Shown piece by piece: positions 37,701 to 47,997 of a stretch of DNA of 64,000 nt. Source of the DNA: Candidatus Kapaibacterium sp. Lineage in GTDB: Bacteria > Bacteroidota > Ignavibacteria > Kapaibacteriales > UBA4661. The notes under the pieces are model-generated. The model was not told the DNA's origin, did not search any database, and worked only from the letters and a program-made list of their open reading frames with translations. The DNA lies in NCBI GenBank assembly GCA_025455065.1, contig JALONG010000015.1, positions 1 to 64,000 of the forward strand, read 5' to 3'. Numbering within the stretch: position 1 is the first letter of the stretch; the number at the start of each line of letters is the position of its first letter. A program made the position numbers and the translations under genes.

Positions 37701-40700
37701 GCACACGCGGGGATGAACCGCCTTTGAGCAGGAAATTGGCGCGTTTCGGCAAACGTTTCCCGCACACGCGGGGATGAACCGACCGTGAAATTTTTTGGGA
37801 ACGCGCAAAGAAAACGTTTCCCGCACACGCGGGGATGAACCGACTGTTCTATAATTGGCAAAATAAGACTGTCGACGTTTCCCGCACACGCGGGGATGAA
37901 CCGCTGTGAGCCTGTTATGCTTGCCGTCAATGACGACGTTTCCCGCACACGCGGGGATGAACCGATTCACCGCCAAACGGCATTGAAACTGTGCTTACGT
38001 TTCCCGCACACGCGGGGATGAACCGGCATTTGGTGACCAACCGCAAAATCAAAGCAACACGTTTCCCGCACACGCGGGGATGAACCGGAAAATCATACTT
38101 TCTGTGGTGGCAAAATAGGACGTTTCCCGCACACGCGGGGATGAACCGACTGTTGTCATCAATAGCTTTAATTTCCTCAAACGTTTCCCGCACACGCGGG
38201 GATGAACCGGCAGTTTTTACGGAGACCCCGGCGAGTCCAAGACGTTTCCCGCACACGCGGGGATGAACCGCGATGAACGTTATTGTTGAAGGCGGTGATT
38301 TCACGTTTCCCGCACACGCGGGGATGAACCGTTAAGAAGTGACAAGTCACCACCGACAATAACACGTTTCCCGCACACGCGGGGATGAACCGGCATAGAA
38401 TCTGTGCTTATCGCTAATCGTGGTACGTTTCCCGCACACGCGGGGATGAACCGTTCGCCCCAATGCGGACGTATGCAATGATTTCACGTTTCCCGCACAC
38501 GCGGGGATGAACCGGCGGATTAGATAACTTAGGCAGCGCGGCGGAAACGTTTCCCGCACACGCGGGGATGAACCGATGACGGGATTTTGGGCGGTGAGGC
38601 AACATTCCACGTTTCCCGCACACGCGGGGATGAACCGCACATTGTAGTTAATTCCTGCCATTTTATGCGACGTTTCCCGCACACGCGGGGATGAACCGAA
38701 TGTATGCGCCCGAAAATTTACGCTGTCGGTACGTTTCCCGCACACGCGGGGATGAACCGCGAGTGATGACGAAACGCCCTGGTGTGCTGCAACGTTTCCC
38801 GCACACGCGGGGATGAACCGAAACGCCGTTTTCCTTCATTTGCCGCACCGCTACGTTTCCCGCACACGCGGGGATGAACCGCACCCCAGTTTGTTTCGGC
38901 TGGCTGCCTCCTCACGTTTCCCGCACACGCGGGGATGAACCGGTATGCAGCACTCCAAAAAAGTGCGGTGAATCACGTTTCCCGCACACGCGGGGATGAA
39001 CCGCCATGTTTGGGCTTGTTTGGATGATATTTGCTACGTTTCCCGCACACGCGGGGATGAACCGAACGCAGGCATCAGAAGTATTCGAGATGCACGACGT
39101 TTCCCGCACACGCGGGGATGAACCGTCGGACAAAACCCGCGTGGGTTATGTAACGGCACGTTTCCCGCACACGCGGGGATGAACCGCAACATTTTAACTG
39201 AAAACAGAACGCTAAAAAACGTTTCCCGCACACGCGGGGATGAACCGTTTTTCACCATTGCCGCTTCGTCAATAACAGAACGTTTCCCGCACACGCGGGG
39301 ATGAACCGATGACGGGATTTTGGGCGGTGAGGCAACATTCACGTTTCCCGCACACGCGGGGATGAACCGCTCAATATCTTTTGTGATTTTTAGTTCACTC
39401 AACGTTTCCCGCACACGCGGGGATGAACCGAAAACATTCGAGGAAATTAAGAAAATAGGCAGACGTTTCCCGCACACGCGGGGATGAACCGCGCTCTCAC
39501 GGTTGAGTTTATGCACCTGAACAACGTTTCCCGCACACGCGGGGATGAACCGCGTGACGGCAAACACGGTAACAATGTCTCTTGACGTTTCCCGCACACG
39601 CGGGGATGAACCGACACGTTCCAAACAGGCGATACGATTTCTCCTACGTTTCCCGCACACGCGGGGATGAACCGGTTTCCGCACACTTACACCTACAACG
39701 CTGACAACGTTTCCCGCACACGCGGGGATGAACCTGCTATTCCAATTGCAATACCATTGCCAACCACACGTTTCCCGCACACGCGGGGATGAACCGGCAT
39801 TGTTACAGGCGTTGTCACAAAAGGTTTCACGTTTCCCGCACACGCGGGGATGAACCGAACAGCCCACCGCCTCTGTCTGAATACAGTAACACGTTTCCCG
39901 CACACGCGGGGATGAACCGTTTTGTGCGCTCTTCGTAGTCATCGCGGCGTGACGTTTCCCGCACACGCGGGGATGAACCGTTTGATAAACCCAAACCCGC
40001 GCCTCTGTGATGACGTTTCCCGCACACGCGGGGATGAACCGTGGTATCTGTGGCACGCGCACCTAACGCAAGGACGTTTCCCGCACACGCGGGGATGAAC
40101 CGATTGATGCAACGGCGGGGGCGGCGGGTGTGAGACGTTTCCCGCACACGCGGGGATGAACCGACGTGCAATGCCAAAATTTGCTTGCCAACGTGACGTT
40201 TCCCGCACACGCGGGGATGAACCACCACAGCACCGCTTCGTACCAGTTCGCCCATGACGTTTCCCGCACACGCGGGGATGAACCGGCGTTTTGCTTTGCT
40301 TGATTTTCACAAAACGGACGTTTCCCGCACACGCGGGGATGAACCGCCTACCGCGCAGCACGAAAAGCAGGCAAAACCACGTTTCCCGCACACGCGGGGA
40401 TGAACCGTTGCGGTCTCATTAGGGATTGAGGTATAGCAAACGTTTCCCGCACACGCGGGGATGAACCGCCTGTTCCGCCTGTGAGCGGATTTGCTGCTTG
40501 GACGTTTCCCGCACACGCGGGGATGAACCGGTTTTTCGGCGGTTGTTGTAAAAGCTACGTTTACGTTTCCCGCACACGCGGGGATGAACCGTAACTTAGC
40601 GTCTGCTATTCCGCCACGCCCCTACGTTTCCCGCACACGCGGGGATGAACCGAACAGCCCACCGCCTCTGTCTGAATACAGTAACACGTTTCCCGCACAC

Positions 40701-43700
40701 GCGGGGATGAACCGCGGTATCCAAAGGGGGTCATCTTGCGTACACGACGTTTCCCGCACACGCGGGGATGAACCGACTCTTTCCCCGGTTCAATCTACGC
40801 CCAAAAGACGTTTCCCGCACACGCGGGGATGAACCGTACATTGCCATAACCTGATTCAGCATTTTGTTACGTTTCCCGCACACGCGGGGATGAACCGAGA
40901 ATCCCGTGTACACCAAACCGCCTGACTTTACGTTTCCCGCACACGCGGGGATGAACCGCTATCTCGTGGTTGCTTCTGGCGATAGCATGACACGTTTCCC
41001 GCACACGCGGGGATGAACCGAGTTTCGGAAAACATTCCGCAATCGGTTGTTGACGTTTCCCGCACACGCGGGGATGAACCGCAAATCACGCTCACGTTCA
41101 ATCCTATATCGAAACGTTTCCCGCACACGCGGGGATGAACCGTTTTACATACAGCAGCCCGGCTGCTTCGGCTGACGTTTCCCGCACACGCGGGGATGAA
41201 CCGGTTCAGGACATTGCCTACGACCCAGAAACCAAACGTTTCCCGCACACGCGGGGATGAACCGGCGGGCATCTTGCCTATACGGAACTCATTGACACGT
41301 TTCCCGCACACGCGGGGATGAACCGCCGTTTTTCCAACAGGAAAAACACTCTGTCCCACGTTTCCCGCACACGCGGGGATGAACCGCGCTCTCCGCGCCC
41401 ACGAAAGAGGAAATTGAGACGTTTCCCGCACACGCGGGGATGAACCGTATCATTACTCGCATCAACTGTGACTCTATTCACGTTTCCCGCACACGCGGGG
41501 ATGAACCGCTCTCAACATTCCGCGCATGGGCGGCGGTATAACGTTTCCCGCACACGCGGGGATGAACCGCACTCTCCGCGCCCACGAAAGAGGAAATTGA
41601 GACGTTTCCCGCACACGCGGGGATGAACCGGCAAACGGAGAGTATCAATTATCCGCCGATGCACGTTTCCCGCACACGCGGGGATGAACCGGTGTTCCGC
41701 CGCACCCTGTCATTGCCAATTTTACGTTTCCCGCACACGCGGGGATGAACCGGCTGCGAATATCTTATCCTTTGGTATGTGAACACGTTTCCCGCACACG
41801 CGGGGATGAACCGGTATTTTGCAATGGTTGATGTAACAGTTATCGACGTTTCCCGCACACGCGGGGATGAACCGAGGCGTTCACGGCAGGTGGGCTTGCT
41901 TCGGGCACGTTTCCCGCACACGCGGGGATGAACCGCTGAAGGTTGGTGGTTCGAGTCCGCCTCTCGCACGTTTCCCGCACACGCGGGGATGAACCGTTCT
42001 GGGGTGCAATAGGCTCAATCGTGCTGAGAACGTTTCCCGCACACGCGGGGATGAACCGCCCCGAAGCCGCGAAAATCCTGCGTTTGTCCAACGTTTCCCG
42101 CACACGCGGGGATGAACCGAAAAATCTCTCCAATGCCAGCACTCACATACAACGTTTCCCGCACACGCGGGGATGAACCGTAACGTCGGGCAATCCGACT
42201 GTGCTTGCTGTTACGTTTCCCGCACACGCGGGGATGAACCGCCACCAATAGCCTTTCTCAAAATGCGGCAAACGACGTTTCCCGCACACGCGGGGATGAA
42301 CCGGACAGGTTTAACCTACAACGACAACACGATAGACGTTTCCCGCACACGCGGGGATGAACCGCGCGTCGGGCGCATCGTCGGGGTTTTTGGCTTACGT
42401 TTCCCGCACACGCGGGGATGAACCGGTGCTTGTAGGTTTTATGTGGCAACAACCAATACGTTTCCCGCACACGCGGGGATGAACCGACAATTTCATCGAA
42501 ACACGTGTCGAATTGCAGGACGTTTCCCGCACACGCGGGGATGAACCGGTGATTTTCATGCCGGACGATTTGGCGTTTCGACGTTTCCCGCACACGCGGG
42601 GATGAACCGCGCCGGAGCGTGTGATTTTACCAGCATCGGTGACGTTTCCCGCACACGCGGGGATGAACCGCAAAAATGCGTACACTCATATTACACTAGG
42701 GTACGTTTCCCGCACACGCGGGGATGAACCGCAATTCACAGAGCGCTTTGGCAATGTTGCCGCACGTTTCCCGCACACGCGGGGATGAACCGCCGCTCAC
42801 GGTTCAGAGCGCGGAGAGGGCTATACGTTTCCCGCACACGCGGGGATGAACCGCGTTTAATAAGAGCCTCACGCTTCAATTCCTCACGTTTCCCGCACAC
42901 GCGGGGATGAACCGCGATTGGCACTGCACAACAGCAATTAGGGAAAACGTTTCCCGCACACGCGGGGATGAACCGTTCGCTCACCCCTTTTGACGGTATG
43001 CTATACAACGTTTCCCGCACACGCGGGGATGAACCGATTCGCTGCCGATTAGAATTTTCATCACTCACACGTTTCCCGCACACGCGGGGATGAACCGCAT
43101 TACAGAGCAGGTACAGGCAGCGCGGACGGACGTTTCCCGCACACGCGGGGATGAACCCACCACCTGCGGCGGATTAAGCCCGTTTCCCGCACGTTTCCCG
43201 CACACGCGGGGATGAACCGCCAATAGGTTTAGTCGGTTCTACTGTTGATGTACGTTTCCCGCACACGCGGGGATGAACCGATTTGGCGCGGCGCACAGGC
43301 GCTTTGCCTGAAACGTTTCCCGCACACGCGGGGATGAACCGTTTTTTTAGGGGAAATTGAAAATAAATTTGACACGTTTCCCGCACACGCGGGGATGAAC
43401 CGCGGATTGATTCACCGATTTTGCGGAAATAAAAACGTTTCCCGCACACGCGGGGATGAACCGTAATCACACAATGACAAAATAATGAATGCCGGACGTT
43501 TCCCGCACACGCGGGGATGAACCGTATGTCTTATTAGGCATATTAAAGTTCCAACCACGTTTCCCGCACACGCGGGGATGAACCGCAACTTGCGGCGGAT
43601 TTTGAGGGGTTGCAAAAACGTTTCCCGCACACGCGGGGATGAACCGCGAGAGCGGAAATTGCTAGAGATTATTCACAAACGTTTCCCGCACACGCGGGGA

Positions 43701-44805
43701 TGAACCGAATTTATCCAAGTGACGAAACGGCGCAAAAACACGTTTCCCGCACACGCGGGGATGAACCGCGGCTTACAGAGCCTTAAAAATCCGAAAAAAA
43801 ACGTTTCCCGCACACGCGGGGATGAACCGACCGCTTATTATTTATGCCGAGTAGTGATACTACGTTTCCCGCACACGCGGGGATGAACCGCGCTCTCATG
43901 CCTTCCTCAATTCCTGCACCTAACGTTTCCCGCACACGCGGGGATGAACCGCGTGTTGCCTTCAGGCGGTGTTGCACCCGCGCACGTTTCCCGCACACGC
44001 GGGGATGAACCGTTTTGAGCGGTTCTTTCCTGAAGAGTTGGTTGACGTTTCCCGCACACGCGGGGATGAACCGCCGTACAACACAAAACGCGGACACGAT
44101 TATTTACGTTTCCCGCACACGCGGGGATGAACCGTTGTTGTAGGTGGTGACTTATCACAACTCAACACGTTTCCCGCACACGCGGGGATGAACCGGCAAT
44201 CAAAAACTTGCACAGATGCTTAACGCGACGTTTCCCGCACACGCGGGGATGAACCGGCGAACACTGTACCGTTTTTCTCTCCGACACGACGTTTCCCGCA
44301 CACGCGGGGATGAACCGCATGAAAAGCAATCAAGACCTCGACCTCGTTCACGTTTCCCGCACACGCGGGGATGAACCGCCCGCTTGATTCATGGCGAATC
44401 AGTGCAGACAACGTTTCCCGCACACGCGGGGATGAACCGTGTGTTGCGTAAATTCAAATCCTCAACAATAGACGTTTCCCGCACACGCGGGGATGAACCG
44501 ACGGTGCATCAATGATAATTGAGAAACAACAAACGTTTCCCGCACACGCGGGGATGAACCGAACTTGACAACATCCTTCACAGCGAAACACATACGTTTC
44601 CCGCACACGCGGGGATGAACCGGTTTTCCATAAGATTATTTCGATGTGTCCCTAACGTTTCCCGCACACGCGGGGATGAACCGGCTGTTTGTGAGCCGTA
44701 TGCAGTTTTTGCGAAACGTTTCCCGCACACGCGGGGATGAACCGGCTGCGGGGTTATCGTTAATGAATCGGTCGGTACGTTTCCCGCACACGCGGGGATG
44801 AACCG
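34764..44805 (+). CRISPR. Type I-E CRISPR array, 165 repeats and 164 spacers
   Basis: The 29-nt repeat begins ACGTTT, has stem CCCGC-ACAC-GCGGG and ends with handle ATGAACCG. I followed every unit: the period is 61 bp except for nine 33-nt spacers, giving 165 repeats and 164 spacers over 10,042 bp. Transcription is on the plus strand from the leader, so crRNAs carry the 5' handle AUGAACCG. Repeats are essentially identical; the visible variation is the last base, which is not G at 35341 (A), 35951 (T), 37415 (A), 39735 (T), 40224 (A) and 43158 (C). The last repeat is intact, not degenerate. Long open frames with HPRVCGKR and RFIPACAGNV repeats are artefacts of the array. Confidence 0.99.
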
Positions 44806-44820
44806 TTTACCAATCTTTAG

Positions 44821-45198
44821 AACTGAAAGTTAGATAAATTTGAATGAGCTGTTTAGTACATTGTTCTTAAAATAAGCCATTATTAAAAAGCAAGTATTTA
44901 AGACACTTTAGTTTTATCATACCGCATAAATACTTGATTAAAAATAGTTGCTTAAATCAGGAATGATGTATTTAGAGCAAATTCAGCGTAAAGCATTGTT
45001 TTTTCTAAGCAATCAATCCGCATTGCAAGGCTATTGGGAATTAGTTGGCAGTAGCTGCCCAAGCCATCCGCCGATCAACTACCAACTAATTCGGCAAAGG
45101 TAGCTTAAGGTTTTTGAAATCAGACTACACTTATTGTTTTTCATAGCTTTACGAGGTTTGCTTTTTTGATTGGGAAAATTTTTATCTAACTTTCAGTT
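44821..45198. mobile_element. 378-bp non-coding element with inverted ends, cutting the array
   Basis: The ends are a perfect 18-bp inverted repeat AACTGAAAGTTAGATAAA (44821-44838 and 45181-45198). It holds no convincing gene. An internal inverted repeat (GAATTAGTTGG..., near 45040-45095) could fold. It starts only 15 nt after the last CRISPR repeat, inside what should be a spacer, and ends 2 bp before an insertion sequence. No clear target duplication was seen. It is probably a miniature or decayed element. Confidence 0.7.
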
Positions 45199-45310
45199 AG
45201 CAATAGTCTGGACATTTTTGTTTGATAGAGAAGAATCGTAGGAAAAAAGCCCGCCTCTTCCGTGATTTGTAAAGTAACCACACTGTACAACACCACAAGA
45301 GGAGGCGTAT

Positions 45311-46754
45311 ATGCTTATCGCACAGCGCATAATACAGAAATGTTCTTTTCTTTCCAACATCCAGCGAGGTCTGCTGTTGCTCGTGATCCAGTCAATCTAT
45401 TGTTGTCGTTCGCGTGTGAACTTTGCTTCGATGGGCAGACTTGGTCTGGTGAACGAGAAAACAATTCGCCGCTATTTCCAGACACCAATAGAGTTCATCA
45501 AGGTTCATCGTGTGGTTATTGATACGGTCTTGCCGAAGGAGTTACCTGGTCTGCGCGTCATAGGCTTTGACCCATCGTTTCTTCAGAAGTCGGGAAGCAA
45601 AACTCCCGGCATATCGAAATTCTGGAACGGCTCTGCGCAGCGAGCCGAAAAGGGTTTAGAAGTGAGCGTTGCGGCGGTGATAGATGTCACGCGCCGTATT
45701 GCTCTTCCTCTTTCGATAGCCCAGACCTGCCCTCCGGGAACACCAAGAGCGCAAAAGCCGCCGATGGAGCAGCCGGTGGAGCCTTGCCTGCCCCTGAAGC
45801 GGGAACGTACCGATGCTGCTACGAAAACCAAGACCCCAGAGTCAGACAAACAAGAACCATGGCTTATCGAAGAGTATTTGCGGCATATTGACCATCTTCG
45901 TCCACATCTGACGGAGCGAGAGCAACATCTGGTGTTTGATGCCTATTTTGCAAAGAAGAAAATCTTCGACCAATGCGCCATTTGGAACCTCTTTTGCATC
46001 ACCAGACTTCGTTGTGATGCCAACATGAAGTACCTCTACACCGGAGAATCCCGCCCATCAGGGCGTGGGCGACAAAAGGTGTACGACGGAAAAGTCATCT
46101 GGGGTACTCCCCGCGAAGAAGTCTTTGAACAAACGGTCTTATACCAATTTGAGTTGATAACTGTGCAAAAAAAATCCGGCTTCAGTGGCACAGACATTCT
46201 TGTCTGTGCGGGTATTTGTGCTGCTTCCAGAGAAAAGCATTGAAAAAATAATGCACAATCCTCAGCGTAAATTGGTATTACCCGATGGAACGGTCTTGCG
46301 AGCGGCAAAACTCTACCATGTCGGACTCAAACGCATCTTGTGCGTGGTGGTGGTCGAGAAACCCCGAGGCAAACGATACATTCTTGCTTCGACCGACCTT
46401 GAACGAAGCGCCGTAGCAATATTTGACGCTTATACTGCCCGATTCCAGTTGGAGTTCATCATCCGTGATGCCAAAGGATTCACTGGGCTGGGTGATGCTC
46501 AGACCCGTTCGACTCAGGCGATAGATGCGCATTTGAATTGCAGTTTGCTTGCCCTTGGTATTGCGCGGGCAGAACATTACCAGAGCCTAGGGCTAGAATC
46601 GAAAACCCCATTCTCTATGGACAAGATGAAAACACAGCAGTTTAATGAACATTTTGCCGCACGAATATTATCCATCTATGGCATCTCGCCAGAGTTGATA
46701 AAAAATCATCCAGGGTATCACAACATCAGCAAATACGCCATTGCGCAGACTTGA
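45311..46754 (+). pseudogene. IS4-family DDE transposase, split by a miniature element
   Basis: The 5' part (45311-46141) reads through FDPSFLQKSG (first catalytic Asp), FDAYFAKKKIF (second Asp) and GRQKVYDGK up to EQTVL. The miniature element (46142-46277) plus a repeated TTA then shifts the frame. The 3' part resumes at PDGTVLRAAKLYHVG and holds the IS4 signature Y-(2)-R-(3)-E-(6)-K as YTARFQLEFIIRDAK. Removing the element and one TTA copy restores a single frame (EQTVL-PDGTVL), so the insertion is recent. The start at 45311 is approximate. Confidence 0.9.
46142..46277. mobile_element. 136-bp miniature element (MITE-like), copy B, inside the transposase
   Basis: It has the same length and nearly the same sequence as 5147-5282, with imperfect terminal inverted repeats of about 26 bp starting TACCAA. 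It is flanked by the 3-bp duplication TTA (46139-46141 and 46278-46280). The internal palindrome GCACAGACA/TGTCTGTGC is kept. Confidence 0.92.
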
Positions 46755-46795
46755 AAATGTCCAGACTATTGTTTTGAGAAAAGCCCCCATGTCTA

Positions 46796-47671
46796 TCACG
46801 GCTCTGCGGCAACCTGTTGCAGCACAATTTCTCCACCCGCAATTTTTTCAACGGCATCTTTTGCGGCACTCTGCTCTGCATCTTTTTTGTTGCGCCCATT
46901 CCCACGCCCCACAACCACGCCACTAATGACCACTTCCATTGCAAAATCCTTGTGGTGGTCAGGTCCTTCGGCACTGATGACCACGTACTTAGGAACGCCC
47001 GTGCCGACGGATTGTGAATGTTCGAGCAGAATACTTTTGAAGTTCGTATCGCGCATAAGCGAACCCTCGTTCATCACGTGCAAAAGCACGGAGCGGATGA
47101 TAAATTCCTTTGCTGCATCCGCGCCGGAATCGAGATAAATCGCAGCTATTATCGCCTCCAACGCATCGGCGAGAATCGAATCATTGCCCTGTTGCAAGGA
47201 ATGACGGGCGCTCAGGCTGACCATGATAAATTCGTGCAGACGCAGTTTCCGTGCGCAGTATGCCAATGATTTTTTATTCACAAGCCACGAGCGCATCTTC
47301 GTTAATTCCCCTTCTTGCACGTCGGAACGTAGGTAAAATAAGTATTCCGCAATGACCGAACTCAAAATAGCATCGCCAAAGAACTCAAGGCGCTCATTGG
47401 AAAAAATGGAGGGATTTTGGAGAATTTGCAGGTATGAACGGTGCGTCAGTGCTTGCTCGAAGTAAGATACGGTAATAATCGGCACATTGAGAATTTTTTC
47501 TAACTCACGTACTTTTTCTTGCGACAAAAACCCCACCGTCGGGAACATGGAATCATCCAAGACACTGGAACGCAAGAATTTACTTGGCAGCGCAGCTAAT
47601 TTCACGATTTTGCTGTGCAGTTGCTGAATAAAACTATTCAGCGAAAGATTCATGTTCAAATTCAGATTCAT
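46796..47671 (-). CDS. rnc: Ribonuclease III
   Basis: The protein is 291 aa. The RNase III signature NERLEFFGDAILSSV (about residues 91-105) holds the catalytic Glu/Asp, and DALEAIIAAIYLD the second acidic pair. A C-terminal double-stranded RNA-binding domain (about 210-280) has GxGRNKKDAEQSAAKDAVEK. An N-terminal extension of about 50 residues precedes the catalytic domain. It processes rRNA precursors and other duplex RNA. It is the last gene of the fab cluster, as in many bacteria. An insertion sequence ends 25 bp after its stop. Confidence 0.96.
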   Translation of the reverse strand: MNLNLNMNLSLNSFIQQLHSKIVKLAALPSKFLRSSVLDDSMFPTVGFLSQEKVRELEKILNVPIITVSYFEQALTHRSYLQILQNPSIFSNERLEFFGDAILSSVIAEYLFYLRSDVQEGELTKMRSWLVNKKSLAYCARKLRLHEFIMVSLSARHSLQQGNDSILADALEAIIAAIYLDSGADAAKEFIIRSVLLHVMNEGSLMRDTNFKSILLEHSQSVGTGVPKYVVISAEGPDHHKDFAMEVVISGVVVGRGNGRNKKDAEQSAAKDAVEKIAGGEIVLQQVAAEP

Positions 47672-47790
47672 GGTGTTTTGCGGGAAGTGAGCCGCCGGAA
47701 AACAAGCATTGGTGAGGTTTACAGGAATAATGCTTGCGTTCTAACGCCTCAAAAAAAAGAGGTGAATGTGCAAAAAGCAGTAGCGTAAAT

Positions 47791-47988
47791 TTACAAAATC
47801 TTCACAAGAAGCCATACAGAAATAGCGGCAATACAGAGCCAAACAAGCGTATTCAGGAAGTCCAAGCGGTTTTCCGAAGGCGGGAACATGGCATTTTTGT
47901 GACGGTCGTCTTTACGCTGGTCGTCATTATGCTGGTCGTCTTTACGCTGGTCACCGAAAAAATAGCGGATGAAAAGTTCTGTGAGCAT
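47791..47988 (-). CDS. Small single-span membrane protein downstream of fabF
   Basis: The protein is 65 aa. The middle is extremely polar and repetitive (DQRKDDQHNDDQRKDDRHK), encoded by short DNA tandem repeats. The C-terminus is one hydrophobic helix (FLNTLVWLCIAAISVWLLVKIL). An SD, AAGGTG, overlaps the fabF stop 6-7 nt upstream, so it is probably translated together with fabF. No family was recognised. Confidence 0.6.
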   Translation of the reverse strand: MLTELFIRYFFGDQRKDDQHNDDQRKDDRHKNAMFPPSENRLDFLNTLVWLCIAAISVWLLVKIL

Positions 47989-47997
47989 TGATTCACC

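Larger units (their letters stand above)
45201..46771 (+). mobile_element. IS4-type insertion sequence with an inactivated transposase
   Basis: Both ends carry the 18-bp inverted repeat CAATAGTCTGGACATTTT (left end 45201, right end 46771). It holds one transposase gene, broken by a 136-bp miniature element. No matching target duplication was found (left flank AGTTAG, right flank TTTTGA), which hints at a deletion next to the element after insertion. The right end is 25 bp from the rnc stop. Confidence 0.8.

Noticed and set aside
41936-41967. A tRNA gene inside the array
   Set aside because: Only the 3' half of a tRNA fits in the 32-nt spacer and there is no 5' half, so it is a spacer and not a gene.
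34764-44805. Dozens of long open frames with repeated HPRVCGKR, GSSPRVRET and RFIPACAGNV peptides
   Set aside because: They are translations of the 29-nt CRISPR repeat in several frames. The array explains them fully.
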